Of a DNA stretch of 64,000 nucleotides, positions 9,384 to 18,038 are shown one piece after another; position 1 is the stretch's first letter, and the number at the start of each line of letters is the position of its first letter. The stretch is taken from positions 1 through 64,000 of the forward strand of contig JACPDH010000022.1 in assembly GCA_016184115.1 (NCBI GenBank). Direction: 5' to 3'. Under the pieces are notes generated by a model, which had not been told where the DNA came from, searched no databases, and saw only the letters and a list, made by a program, of their open reading frames with translations. The translations under genes and the position numbers were made by a program. The stretch comes from Acidobacteriota bacterium (GTDB lineage: Bacteria > Acidobacteriota > Thermoanaerobaculia > Gp7-AA8).

Positions 9384-10070
9384 TCATCCGCCTGGCTCCT
9401 CGCCACCCTCATCCGCGCCGCCGCCCCCGCCGCCCGGTGCGCCCCTGCGCGCCGGTTTTTCTTCCTGCGGTGCTTCCTTGGGCTCAACGTAAACGAAGGT
9501 CTTCGCGACGAAGTTGCTGTCAATCGTCCTCTGCTCCTGGGCTGAGAGCGCAGTGATCGTGAATTTCTCCACGTTCATGATTCGGGTGAAGTTGCTCAAC
9601 TTGTTGAAGAGGATCGCAAGGTCGTGGTAGTTGCCCGTCACTCTGACATCAATCGGCCACTCCACGATCGGAACGTCGCCAGCTTCCGCGCTCGAGGCGC
9701 CAGCGAGGTCAGGGAACTTGAGATCCCGAAGCTGGAAGTCTCCCTGGTCGACGAGCGCTTTGATCTTCTTGATGATCTCTTCGGTGTTGCGGCTCGACGG
9801 AAGAATCCGGCGAAGCTTCTCGAGCTCGCGCTCGAGTCCGGCGACTTCCTCACGGAACTGCGGGAGCTTCTTCTCCGCATCGCGTCCCGCGACGATCTTC
9901 TTGTCAAGCTCTCCAATCTGAGCGTTGGCAGCCGCGATCTGGGAATTGATGCCGCCCGCCTTCGAAACCCAATTCCAGTGAACGCCCCCCACGATCAGGG
10001 CGGCGATGACGACACCGATCGAGAAACCCCACCAAATCGGCTTGCCTTCGAGCGCAGTCTCGAGCGCCAT
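9384..10070 (-). CDS. pilO: type IV pilus assembly protein PilO
   Basis: An inner-membrane bitopic protein that pairs with PilN in the pilus alignment complex. The 228 residues comprise a short cytoplasmic N-terminus, one membrane helix near 14-32 (WWGFSIGVVIAALIVGGV), a periplasmic coiled coil around 45-95 and a ferredoxin-like domain (VEWPIDVRVTGNYHDLAILFNKLSNFTRIMNVEKF). The C-terminal tail is low-complexity, rich in Gly, Pro and Glu. It lies 9 bases after pilN and 4 bases before pilP. Confidence 0.93.
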   Translation of the reverse strand: MALETALEGKPIWWGFSIGVVIAALIVGGVHWNWVSKAGGINSQIAAANAQIGELDKKIVAGRDAEKKLPQFREEVAGLERELEKLRRILPSSRNTEEIIKKIKALVDQGDFQLRDLKFPDLAGASSAEAGDVPIVEWPIDVRVTGNYHDLAILFNKLSNFTRIMNVEKFTITALSAQEQRTIDSNFVAKTFVYVEPKEAPQEEKPARRGAPGGGGGGADEGGEEPGG

Positions 10071-10079
10071 AGTCGCCCC

Positions 10080-10733
10080 CTACCTGGCGGATGGCGGCGC
10101 AGCGCCGTCATCCTCCCCTTCTTCGCCTTCCGCAGGCGCGGTCTCGTCGAATTTGAAGCCGAACTTCATGGTGAAGGAGTAGACGTCGGGGCCGGTTCCA
10201 CCGGTTGCCTGCGTCACGTTTCCAACCTGAGGCTCATCGAACAGCGGGTCGTTCTTGATCTGTTCGATGAACAGCGCAATTGCGTTGGGGTTCAGGCCCC
10301 GCCCAGTGACTTCGATTGTCTTCGGCCCGCCATCCAGCGTAAGGCGGTCGAGCCAAACGAGGTCGGGCAGGTCCTGGCTGATGCGATCCATGACCCTGAC
10401 CGGGCCCTTCTGGTTCTGCTTGAGGTTGTTGATCGTGTCGATGCGCTTCTTGAGATCTTCTTTACGCTTTTCGAAGGCCTCAACTTCTTTGATGATTGCC
10501 TCGAGTTTCTGCGCCTCGATCTGCTTTGCCTCGACGTCGGCCCGTTTGGCACTCAGCTCACGGCTCTTGATCATGAACCAGCCGCCTGCGAGAACCGCGG
10601 CCAGAATCAGAAAGGCAGCGATGACCAGATTGTTCGCATTGGCGGCCCCTCCGCCTACGGCAGATGGGCCTGCCCCGGCGGCCGCACCGCGGACTGGCGC
10701 GCGTCCTTCCCGAACCAGGTTGATCTTGATCAA
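10080..10733 (-). CDS. pilN: type IV pilus assembly protein PilN
   Basis: PilN is the partner of PilO and its short cytoplasmic N-terminus binds PilM. The start is TTG at 10731-10733, which overlaps the pilM stop as TTGA and gives the conserved PilM-binding N-terminus (L/M)IKINLVREG. An upstream in-frame ATG would add an Arg-rich shadow of pilM. The 217 residues include a Gly/Ala linker, one membrane helix about 35-55 (NLVIAAFLILAAVLAGGWFMI), a coiled coil about 60-110 and a ferredoxin-like C-terminal domain. The tail is acidic. Confidence 0.92.
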   Translation of the reverse strand: MIKINLVREGRAPVRGAAAGAGPSAVGGGAANANNLVIAAFLILAAVLAGGWFMIKSRELSAKRADVEAKQIEAQKLEAIIKEVEAFEKRKEDLKKRIDTINNLKQNQKGPVRVMDRISQDLPDLVWLDRLTLDGGPKTIEVTGRGLNPNAIALFIEQIKNDPLFDEPQVGNVTQATGGTGPDVYSFTMKFGFKFDETAPAEGEEGEDDGAAPPSAR

Positions 10734-11782
10734 GCGTCGCCTACCTTCCTGATCGCAAGCCCGACGGCGACCGCCATGCTCGGAGCGACTTCGCTGATCC
10801 ACTCGGGACTGTAGTCACTCTCATTGAATGTGATCTTCTTCAGCGGGTTCATGATCTCGACGTCGATTCCGAACTTCTCGCGAAGGATCGAATCGAGATT
10901 CATCACGCCGGCGCCGCCGCCCGAGAGGACGACGTGGTCGACGCGATCGGTGCCTGAAGTCGCAGTGAAGAAGTCGAGCGTCTTGCGAAGCTCGCTGGCG
11001 AAGTCCTCGGAGACCGAGTTGAGAATCGGGATGATCTGCTGAACGTTGTAGTCGCCCACCTGCTCGCCGCGTTTGAGCTCCTCGGCTTGCGTGAACGACA
11101 GATTCAGCTCGCGCTGCACCGCGTCGGTGTACTGATTCCCTCCGAACGTAATGTCGCGCCAGAAGACGGAGGTCGCGCCCGATAGAACGTTGACGTTCGT
11201 CACCGACGCTCCGATGTTCACGAGCGCAGTCACCCGGCCATCGTCGATGTCGTAGTTCGTCTCGTACGCGTTCTGTACGGCGAACGCGTCGACGTCGACG
11301 AGCACAGGCGCCTTGCCCGCCTGCGAGATCACCGACGTGTAGTCGTTGATCTTCTCCTTCTTCACCGCGACGAGAATGACCTCGAGATTCTCCCCTTCAC
11401 GTGCCGGCATGGGGACGTAGTCGAGATTCACATCATTGATGTCGAAGGGGATGTACTGCTCGGCTTCCCACTGAATCGACTCGGCGAGCTCATCGGGAGA
11501 CATCGCCGGAAGCGATATCTTCTTGATGATGACCGAATGACCCGACAGCGAGACCGCGTAATTCGCGTTCTTGATGCCGAGAGTGGAGTTAATCCGCTGG
11601 ATCGTCTCGACGACCATGGACGAGTCCATGATCGAGCCGTCGACGATCGCTTCCGGAGAGAGTGGCTCGACGCCGATTTTTACGAGCTGAAAGCCAGACT
11701 TCTTCTCTTTCAACTCCACCAGCTTGATCGCTGAGGACCCGACGTCAAGCCCGACGAGATTCTTGCTCTTTGAGAAGAACAC
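10730..11782 (-). CDS. pilM: type IV pilus assembly ATPase-like protein PilM
   Basis: PilM is a cytoplasmic actin/FtsA-like protein that binds nucleotide and recruits PilN to the inner membrane. The 350 residues contain the family signatures: VGLDVGSSAIKLVELK at the start, IKKISLPAMSPDELAESIQWEAEQYIPFDI, VLVDVDAFAVQNAYE and the phosphate-2 loop VVLSGGGAGVMNLD. The start is GTG at 11780-11782 with GGGGTGA upstream. It is the first gene of the cluster, transcribed away from rpmB. Confidence 0.95.
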   Translation of the reverse strand: MFFSKSKNLVGLDVGSSAIKLVELKEKKSGFQLVKIGVEPLSPEAIVDGSIMDSSMVVETIQRINSTLGIKNANYAVSLSGHSVIIKKISLPAMSPDELAESIQWEAEQYIPFDINDVNLDYVPMPAREGENLEVILVAVKKEKINDYTSVISQAGKAPVLVDVDAFAVQNAYETNYDIDDGRVTALVNIGASVTNVNVLSGATSVFWRDITFGGNQYTDAVQRELNLSFTQAEELKRGEQVGDYNVQQIIPILNSVSEDFASELRKTLDFFTATSGTDRVDHVVLSGGGAGVMNLDSILREKFGIDVEIMNPLKKITFNESDYSPEWISEVAPSMAVAVGLAIRKVGDA

Positions 11783-11852
11783 CGCTCACCCCATCCATCT
11801 CACACGACTTCTCGTTGGCGTCAACTATAAGAGACTGAGAAAGTTGAGACTG

Positions 11853-11881
11853 ACGGTACACTCTTTAGTCAGTGATGTCAA
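11853..11881 (-). promoter_or_regulatory. putative sigma-70-type promoter of the pilus operon
   Basis: On the minus strand a perfect TTGACA (11881-11876) is followed after exactly 17 bases by TACCGT (11858-11853), about 70 bases before the pilM start. The 216-base gap to rpmB must also hold the rpmB promoter. A TAGACT at 11966-11971 on the plus strand is a possible -10 box for rpmB, without a clear -35. Confidence 0.5.
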
Positions 11882-11998
11882 CAACATGGAATTCGGCAGT
11901 TCGTATTTTGTTTATGCCGAGCCGGACCGGAGAATCGAGCCCGATTCGAATGGTCTCGAACCCTGCTAGACTGTCGATTCCGTTGGAGGTATTTGCTC

Positions 11999-12193
11999 AT
12001 GGCAATGATGTGCGAAATGTGCGGTAAGAAGCCTGTCTTCGGGAACCGCATCAGTCACGCCCACAACGTCTCGAGCCGTCGCTGGCTCCCGAACGTTCAG
12101 AGCATTCGCGTGAAGGTCGGCACCACCGTCCGTCGCATGCGCGTCTGCACCCGCTGCATCCGCAGCGGCAAGATCCAGAAGGCTGCTCGTTAA
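11999..12193 (+). CDS. rpmB: 50S ribosomal protein L28
   Basis: A component of the large ribosomal subunit. The 64-residue protein reads MAMMCEMCGKKPVFGNRISHAHN... and has CEMC near the N-terminus and CTRC near the C-terminus. This is the zinc-binding (C+) form of L28. SHAHNVSSRRWLPNVQSIR is diagnostic. The ATG at 11999 lies 8 bases after a strong GGAGGT (11985-11990). An in-frame TTG two codons earlier is too close to that site. It is a single-gene unit: the pilus operon diverges on the left and a hairpin terminator follows 2 bases after the stop. Confidence 0.97.
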   Translation: MAMMCEMCGKKPVFGNRISHAHNVSSRRWLPNVQSIRVKVGTTVRRMRVCTRCIRSGKIQKAAR

Positions 12194-12195
12194 CC

Positions 12196-12219
12196 GGCAG
12201 TCGGCTCCCGCCGACTGCC
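12196..12219. terminator. hairpin terminator between rpmB and rel
   Basis: A 10-bp perfect stem (GGCAGTCGGC and its complement) with a 4-base loop sits in the 46-base gap between two convergent genes. It begins 2 bases after the rpmB stop and ends 21 bases from the rel stop, so it may serve both strands. No long U-tract is present on either side. Confidence 0.75.
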
Positions 12220-12239
12220 CTCGCCTTCCCTCTCCCGAT

Positions 12240-14408
12240 TCAGGCGCTCGCGTCCCTCACCTTGTAGCGCCTCTCCACTCTCGTCACACCATCAATCGCG
12301 GTAATCGACTTGATCAACCGGTCGAGATGTCGTCGGTCGGCGATCTCCACGCTGAGGTCGATGACCCCTTTCCCTTCCGCCGCCCTCGCCTCCATATTCC
12401 TGATGTTCGTCTTCAAATTCGCGATCGACGAGATGACTCGGGCGAGCACCCCGGTCTGGTCGGTCACGATCACCTCGAGGTCAACCTGGAAGTGCGCCTC
12501 GGGTGCCTCACCCCACTCGACTTCGATCTCGCGGTCGGGGCTGAACAGCAGGTTCTTCACGTTCGGACAGTTGGCGCTGTGAACTGCGACTCCCTTCCCT
12601 CTCGTGATGTAGCCGACGATCTCCTCGCCCGGCAACGGACTGCAGCAGCGCGCCAGGTAGGTCAACAGATCGTCAAAGCCTCGCACGCGAATTACCGCGC
12701 CCGACCCCAGCGGAAGCAGTTTCCGGACAGCCTGCTGCAGCAGCCCGGGCGGAGAAGGCTCGCGCCGGTCGCTGTCGGGAATCATCTTCTGGACGAGCGT
12801 CTTGGCCGAGAGCTTCCCGAAGCCAACGTCTGCGAAGAGCTCATCGCTCTTCGAATGTCCATGTTCCTCGGCCAGGCGTGGGAGCGTGCCGTCCTTGATC
12901 AGCTTCTTGAGTGAGAGCCTGTACTTCTTGAGCTCTTTCTCGAAGAGGCGCCGGCCGAGCTCGATCGATCGACTCTTCTGCTCTGTGTTGAGCCAGTGCC
13001 GGATCTTATGCCGAGCTCTCGATGTGCCGACGATCGACAGCCATTCCTGGCTCGGCGTCTGGCCTGGAGAGGTGAAGACCTCGACGATGTCTCCGTTGTT
13101 CAACTGTGTGCGCAAGGGAACGAGCTTGCCGTTGATCCTCGCGCCGACGCAGTGATTCCCGAGGTCGGTGTGGATGCGATAGGCGAAATCGAGCGGCGTT
13201 GCCCCGCGTGGAAACGCGTAGACGTCGCCTCGCGGCGTGAACGTGTACACCTCATCGGGATAGAGGTCGATCTTGAGCGAATGGAGGAAGATCCTCGGAT
13301 CCTTGATCTCCTGCTGCCACTCGACGAGATGGCGTAGCCAGAGAAAGTTTTCGTCGTCCACCGACGGTCCGACACGGCCTTCCTTGTACTTCCAGTGCGC
13401 CGCGATCCCCTGCTCGGCGACGAGGTCCATCTCGCGCGTTCGAATCTGGACCTCGAACGGATGCCCCTTCTCCGCGACTACCGTCGTGTGGAGCGACTGG
13501 TAGAAGTTAGGCTTCGGCATGGCAACGTAATCTTTGAAGCGTCCCGGGACAGGACGCCAGAGTTGATGTACGAGGCCGAGAGCGGTGTAGCAGTCGCGCA
13601 CCGAGGGGACGATCACGCGAAACGCGAGATAGTCGTAAACCTGGCCGATGTCGATCCCCTGCCGGATCAACTTCTGCCGGATCGAGTGCATCGACTTGAC
13701 ACGTCCGATCACCTCGCACTCGATCTCGCTCTTCTTCATGGTGTCGGTCAGCACCGCGCGGATCCTGCCGATGAGCTCGCCAGAGACTTCGAGCTTCGCC
13801 TCGACCGCATCTCGCAGCTCCATGTAGTCCTTCGGATGCAAGTGGCGCAGAGCAAGATCCTCGAGCTCACCCTTGATCCGCCCCATGCCGAGCCGGTTCG
13901 CAATCGGCGCGTAGATCTCGAGGGTCTCCTTGGCGATCGCTCTCCTCCGCTCCTCGGGGAGATGCTCGAGCGTCTGCATGTTGTGAAGGCGGTCGGCGAG
14001 CTTGACGAGAACCACGCGGAGATCCGACGCCATCGCGAGGATCATCTTGCGGAAGGTCTCGGCCTGTTGCTGCTCCTTCGACACGTAGGCGAATCGGGAG
14101 ATCTTCGTCAGACCGTCGACGACCTCGGCGACGTCGTCTCCGAATAGCTCGACGAGCTTCTCCTTCGTGGTTAGGGTGTCTTCGAGCACATCGTGCAGAA
14201 GGCCGGCACAGATCGAGGCCTCATCGAGCTTCATCTCGGCAAGAAGGAGCGCGACGTGGAGAGGGTGGATCAGGTAAGGCTCGCCCGAGCGACGGGTCTG
14301 CCCCTTGTGAGCCATCGCGGAGAAGACGTACGCGCGCCGTATGAGCTCGTCATCGAGCTCCGGCTTGTAGGTCTCAACCTTGTCGAGGATGTCTTCGAGA
14401 CGGATCAT
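12240..14408 (-). CDS. rel: bifunctional (p)ppGpp synthetase/hydrolase
   Basis: Makes and degrades the stringent-response alarmone (p)ppGpp. The 722 residues run in the standard order: an HD hydrolase domain (HPLHVALLLAEMKLDEASICAGLLHDVLEDT, HD and ED residues intact), a synthetase domain about 230-340 with GRFKDYVAMPKPNFYQSLHTTV, a TGS domain about 390-450 (VYTFTPRGDVYAFPRGATPLDFAYRIH), a conserved Cys region (YLARCCSPLPGEEIVGYIT) and a C-terminal ACT domain. The synthetase carries RxKD rather than the ExDD of synthesis-only RelA, which fits a two-way enzyme. The ATG at 14408 gives the usual N-terminus (MIRLEDILDKVETYKP). The earlier in-frame start would add an unrelated 29 residues. Confidence 0.95.
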   Translation of the reverse strand: MIRLEDILDKVETYKPELDDELIRRAYVFSAMAHKGQTRRSGEPYLIHPLHVALLLAEMKLDEASICAGLLHDVLEDTLTTKEKLVELFGDDVAEVVDGLTKISRFAYVSKEQQQAETFRKMILAMASDLRVVLVKLADRLHNMQTLEHLPEERRRAIAKETLEIYAPIANRLGMGRIKGELEDLALRHLHPKDYMELRDAVEAKLEVSGELIGRIRAVLTDTMKKSEIECEVIGRVKSMHSIRQKLIRQGIDIGQVYDYLAFRVIVPSVRDCYTALGLVHQLWRPVPGRFKDYVAMPKPNFYQSLHTTVVAEKGHPFEVQIRTREMDLVAEQGIAAHWKYKEGRVGPSVDDENFLWLRHLVEWQQEIKDPRIFLHSLKIDLYPDEVYTFTPRGDVYAFPRGATPLDFAYRIHTDLGNHCVGARINGKLVPLRTQLNNGDIVEVFTSPGQTPSQEWLSIVGTSRARHKIRHWLNTEQKSRSIELGRRLFEKELKKYRLSLKKLIKDGTLPRLAEEHGHSKSDELFADVGFGKLSAKTLVQKMIPDSDRREPSPPGLLQQAVRKLLPLGSGAVIRVRGFDDLLTYLARCCSPLPGEEIVGYITRGKGVAVHSANCPNVKNLLFSPDREIEVEWGEAPEAHFQVDLEVIVTDQTGVLARVISSIANLKTNIRNMEARAAEGKGVIDLSVEIADRRHLDRLIKSITAIDGVTRVERRYKVRDASA

Positions 14409-14473
14409 CGGTACGCCCGCTGGGACAATGATAAACAGCCGCGCCGCCGCGCCAGTTCCGCACTGACGAAAAT

Positions 14474-14493
14474 GCCCCGCTCGAAAGCGGGGC
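14474..14493 (-). terminator. intrinsic terminator
   Basis: An 8-bp stem (GCCCCGCT and its complement) with a 4-base loop, followed on the minus strand by ATTTT. It lies 33 bases after the stop of the small coiled-coil gene and 66 bases before the rel start, so rel must have its own promoter in that gap. Confidence 0.75.
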
Positions 14494-14526
14494 AAAGCGA
14501 ATCTTCAGGCCAAATCGCGAGGGGTA

Positions 14527-14757
14527 CTAGTCCTGGCCCTCGCCCTCGTCGTCGAGGTCGTTCGGCACACCGAGACGCGTGCACGCGGCCTCATACATCT
14601 GTTTCGAGGCATTGATCGCGTTCTGCAGGTCGGCGATCCGGTCCTTGACCTTCGCCAGCTCCTGATCGATCTGGTCCTTGAGGTCGTTGATCTCCTGACG
14701 CGTCACTTCGAGCGTCGTTTCGTAGAACTTGCGCTGCTGATCAGTCAGAACCGGCAT
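14527..14757 (-). CDS. small coiled-coil protein, unknown function
   Basis: A 76-residue protein, MPVLTDQQRKFYETTLEVTR... Almost all of it is heptad-patterned helix (EINDLKDQIDQELAKVKDRIADLQNAINASKQMYEAACTRLG), and it ends in an acidic tail. It has a single Cys and no signal peptide. A GAGGGAAAG ribosome site precedes the ATG, and a terminator follows the stop, so it is very likely a real gene. It lies 34 bases after the receiver-kinase-TonB fusion on the same strand and may be co-transcribed with it. I recognise no family; self-association or binding to a coiled-coil partner is the most one can infer. Confidence 0.7.
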   Translation of the reverse strand: MPVLTDQQRKFYETTLEVTRQEINDLKDQIDQELAKVKDRIADLQNAINASKQMYEAACTRLGVPNDLDDEGEGQD

Positions 14758-14791
14758 CTTTCCCTCGCATTACGCTCATCCGAGCGGTGTT

Positions 14792-17626
14792 TTAGAGCTT
14801 GAACGGAATCGTCATGTTGTAGTACGAGCGAACCCGCACTCCATCCTTGGTGGCGGGGCGGAACGTTGAGCGGCGCGCCATTTCAATCGCGGCAGCATTG
14901 AGCTGCGCTACGCCGCGGAGCACTTTGACGTCGATCGCCGCCCCGGTCTCCGAGACGAGCACCTGAACGGTAACCGTGCCCTCGACTTTCGCGAGTCGCG
15001 CCTGATTCGGGTACGGCACTTTGAACACCTTGTCGAGTTTCGGTGCAGTGAGACCCGGCGTCCCGATCGGAACGAGGTCACCTTCCTTCACCTGGGTCAC
15101 GGCAGGCTGCACCGGCCTAGGTGCTGGCTGCGGTGGAGTCTCTACCGGGGGCGCCTGCGTCGCTACGGCAGGAGGCGGTTCCTGCACCGCGGGCTGCGGA
15201 GCCGGCTGCTCTGGCGTCGGAGCCGTCTCGACCGGGACCACGGGCGCCTTGGTCTGCTGCGCGGCCTGCGCCTTCGCCAAGTCCAGCTGGCGCTGCTGTT
15301 CGAGCTTAGCTCGCTCCTCGGCGAGGCGTCGCTTCACTTCCTCGTCGATCATCGCCTGGTCCGCGGTCGCGTCGGCGGTCGTCGTCGCGGTGGCGGTGTC
15401 CGTAACCGTCGCGGGAACTACGGGTGTGACCGCGGCAGTCGTCGCAACGGCGGCTGTCGCAGTCGATGTCGGCTGCGCGGTTCCTCTTCCCTTCATGAAG
15501 TAGAGCCCGCCGCCGATCACGCCGATCAGGACGACCGCGGCGATTCCGATTGCAACGATCGGGGGTTTCTTCTCTTCCTCGGGTTCGGTGGCGGCGAACG
15601 TAGCCGCGGGAGCCGGCGCCGGAGAAGGTGCGGGCGCTTGAACGGCGACCGGAGCAGGAACGACGATCGGCGCGGGCGCCGCCGGAATCTCGCGCTCGCG
15701 TACGCGCTCGTGCGACTCTTCGACGACATGCTCGCCCATGACAGGAGAGACCGGCTGCTCCGAATAGATGCGGTTGAGGTAGATCGCGAGGTCGGCGCTG
15801 CTCGGCGTCGGGCGCATGCTGAAGAGCACTCGGTCGAGATCCTTCGCCATTTCACCTGCGGTCTGGTATCGCGCGTCCTGTTCCTTCGCGAGCGCTTTGA
15901 GCACGATGGCGTCGACGTCAGGCGTCACTTCGTCGTTGATGCTCGAGGGGGGACGAACGCGTGCCTCGCGCACCTGCTCGAGGATTGACAGCTCGCTATC
16001 ACCAGCAAAAAGCTTCTCTCCCGTGAGGAGCTCGAAGAGCACCGCGGCGAGCGCGAAAATGTCGGAGCGTTTGTCGATCGCCTTGCCCCAGGCTTGCTCC
16101 GGCGACATGTACTGCAGTTTGCCCTTCAGAGCGCCGGCCATCGTGTGAGACGCCTTCGAGGCCGCCTTCGCGATGCCGAAATCGCAGAGCTTGATGTCCC
16201 CTTCGTACGAGATGAGTACGTTCTGCGGTGAGACGTCGCGATGAACGAGACCCATCTCCTTCTCGTCGAAGTCACGCTTACGGTGCGCGTAGTCGAGCGC
16301 CGCCGCGACCTTCGAAGCGATGAACAACGCGAGCTCGGGCGCCATCGGCTGCCCGACCTCCACCCCTCTCTTCAGGATGCTCTTGAGATCATCGCCGTCG
16401 ATGAACTCCATCGCAATGTAGTAGGAGTTCGTGATCCTGCCGAGGTCGTAAATATGAATGATGTTGTTATGGTTAAGCTGCGCCGCGAGCTTCGCCTCAT
16501 CGACGAACATCGTGACGAACTCTTCATTGTCCGACATGTGCGGCAGGATCTTCTTGATCGCCACCGTTTTCTGGAAGCCTTCGACACCCTTCATCCGGGC
16601 CTTCCAGACTTCAGCCATCCCGCCGGTCGCGATCTTCTCGAGGAGCGTGTATTGGCCGAAGCGGATGCCGTCATCATCCTTTGATTCCGGTTCCTCGACA
16701 CGGGCAGGCGCGGGGAATACCGGCGCAGAGGGACCGACCGTCGGAGCCGTCGGAGGGGGCGGTGGTGGTAAAGGCGCGGCGGCGGCAGGTGCCGGTGCCG
16801 GCGGCTTCGGAGCGGGTGCGGCCGGGGGAGCAGGCGCCTTCGCGGCAGGCGCGGAAGGCGGCGGTGGGGCGGCGGGCCGCGGTATGGCCCGCTCCGCCGT
16901 CGGCGTACGCGGCCTCGATTTCTCGAGACCGGACAGCGTGTTCTCGAGCAGCTTGTCGAGATCCGATTGAGGGCGCTTCTTCACGTCTGCAGGCTTCGCG
17001 TCGGCGGGCGCTGGCGCAGCGGCAGGAGTGTCCGCCGGCTTTCTCGGCGACTGCTGGATTCCGGAAAGCGTCTTCGACAAAAGGTCGTCGATGCTGCTGT
17101 CGGAGCCCTTCACCTGCTGCCGCTTCTTCACGGCTCCACCCTCGTCGAGCAGCTCGCCGAAGATATCGTCCGAGGTGAGCTGTCCGGAACCGCTGGCTCC
17201 TGGCTTTGGAATCGCCATTTGCACGGTCTGCGCGAACGACGGATCAACCTCGCTCGGCGCAACGGCAAGTTGCCGGATCTTGCTCAGGAACTCGCCTTCC
17301 GAATACGGCTTTGGAAGGATGTCGTTCGCCCCAAGACGGATCGCATCGGATTTCGGGTTCTTTCCGTTGTAACCCGACACGGTGATCAGGATCGGCGTGT
17401 TTTGAAAACGGCTGTTCGCGCGGATCCTACGGATGAGCTCGGACGTGCTGATCTTCGGAATGATCGAAGAGAGAACGATGAGCTGCGGCTCGCGCTGCGT
17501 CAGAGCGGAAAGGGCCTCTTCGCCATCCTTTGCAAAGGACGCTTCGAAGGACTGACCCGTTAACGCCTGCCGAACACGTTCGGTGTAGCGAGGTTCGTAC
17601 TCGACGACAAGAATGCTCTCTGACAT
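14792..17626 (-). CDS. fusion: degenerate receiver domain, Ser/Thr kinase, membrane helix, TonB-like C-terminus
   Basis: A 944-residue multidomain protein. Residues 1-120 are receiver-like (SILVVEYEPRYTERVRQAL...LPKPYSEGEF), but the phospho-acceptor Asp is Ser53 (VLSSIIP) and the acidic pair is EY, so it probably cannot be phosphorylated normally. A Pro/Ala-rich linker (125-315) holds two copies of an LLxxTLSG motif. The kinase domain (320-600) looks active: ATGGMAEVW, VAIKK, HRDVSPQN, DFG and YMSPEQ are all present. A Pro/Ala stretch leads to a membrane helix (about 690-710). Next comes a charged and Pro/Ala-rich periplasmic spacer. A TonB-C domain (about 860-944) ends in LNAAAIEMARRSTFRPA and YYNMTIPFKL. 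The inferred topology is kinase inside, TonB-like end outside. The ATG at 17626 is chosen because MSESILVVE aligns with receivers; no good ribosome site is seen. Confidence 0.88.
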   Translation of the reverse strand: MSESILVVEYEPRYTERVRQALTGQSFEASFAKDGEEALSALTQREPQLIVLSSIIPKISTSELIRRIRANSRFQNTPILITVSGYNGKNPKSDAIRLGANDILPKPYSEGEFLSKIRQLAVAPSEVDPSFAQTVQMAIPKPGASGSGQLTSDDIFGELLDEGGAVKKRQQVKGSDSSIDDLLSKTLSGIQQSPRKPADTPAAAPAPADAKPADVKKRPQSDLDKLLENTLSGLEKSRPRTPTAERAIPRPAAPPPPSAPAAKAPAPPAAPAPKPPAPAPAAAAPLPPPPPPTAPTVGPSAPVFPAPARVEEPESKDDDGIRFGQYTLLEKIATGGMAEVWKARMKGVEGFQKTVAIKKILPHMSDNEEFVTMFVDEAKLAAQLNHNNIIHIYDLGRITNSYYIAMEFIDGDDLKSILKRGVEVGQPMAPELALFIASKVAAALDYAHRKRDFDEKEMGLVHRDVSPQNVLISYEGDIKLCDFGIAKAASKASHTMAGALKGKLQYMSPEQAWGKAIDKRSDIFALAAVLFELLTGEKLFAGDSELSILEQVREARVRPPSSINDEVTPDVDAIVLKALAKEQDARYQTAGEMAKDLDRVLFSMRPTPSSADLAIYLNRIYSEQPVSPVMGEHVVEESHERVREREIPAAPAPIVVPAPVAVQAPAPSPAPAPAATFAATEPEEEKKPPIVAIGIAAVVLIGVIGGGLYFMKGRGTAQPTSTATAAVATTAAVTPVVPATVTDTATATTTADATADQAMIDEEVKRRLAEERAKLEQQRQLDLAKAQAAQQTKAPVVPVETAPTPEQPAPQPAVQEPPPAVATQAPPVETPPQPAPRPVQPAVTQVKEGDLVPIGTPGLTAPKLDKVFKVPYPNQARLAKVEGTVTVQVLVSETGAAIDVKVLRGVAQLNAAAIEMARRSTFRPATKDGVRVRSYYNMTIPFKL

Positions 17627-18038
17627 GGGATTTTTGGCCGAAAAGCGGCTCGCTGGATTCTTGCACACGCCTACCATCGCGTCAATCGAACGAAGTGCAG
17701 ATTCTGTGCCCGCAGCCCACGTACTCAATTCACGCTTGCACGAACCGGCGATCTATCCGCTATACTAGCGCCGCGTTCGCGCCCCATCATTCCGTCGCGA
17801 ACGGCACGCCCGAAGCGGAAGCGGGCGAGCCGGAATCGAGACGCGCGATTGGCGGCGACTCCAGCACGTGACGGCCTCGGCAAGATGCCTGGCCGCGCAT
17901 CGACGACGCGGATGACGGTCGCACCGGCCCGCCGCGCAGGCGTGAACGCCTCAGGGAAACGAATCGCCGAGGCGAGTCGCTTCCCGACGATTCCGAACCA
18001 GACGAACGAAGAAAGTTCCACGGAGACGACGAGTCCGC
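17627..18038 (+). other. non-coding divergent region and long rho leader
   Basis: A 412-base gap between the divergent fusion-kinase and rho genes. It holds the probable rho promoter at 17736-17766 and then about 265 bases before the rho ATG. Open frames here are Arg/Ala-rich on both strands, with no start site or family. The length suggests an untranslated leader, and rho leaders are commonly autoregulated by Rho itself. I see no recognisable riboswitch. A promoter for the kinase gene must lie near 17640-17730 but none is obvious. Confidence 0.5.
17736..17766 (+). promoter_or_regulatory. putative rho promoter
   Basis: TTGCAC (17736-17741) and TATACT (17761-17766) are separated by 19 bases, slightly more than the ideal 17. 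The -10 box is the best match in the gap. It would start a leader of about 265 bases before rho. Confidence 0.45.
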
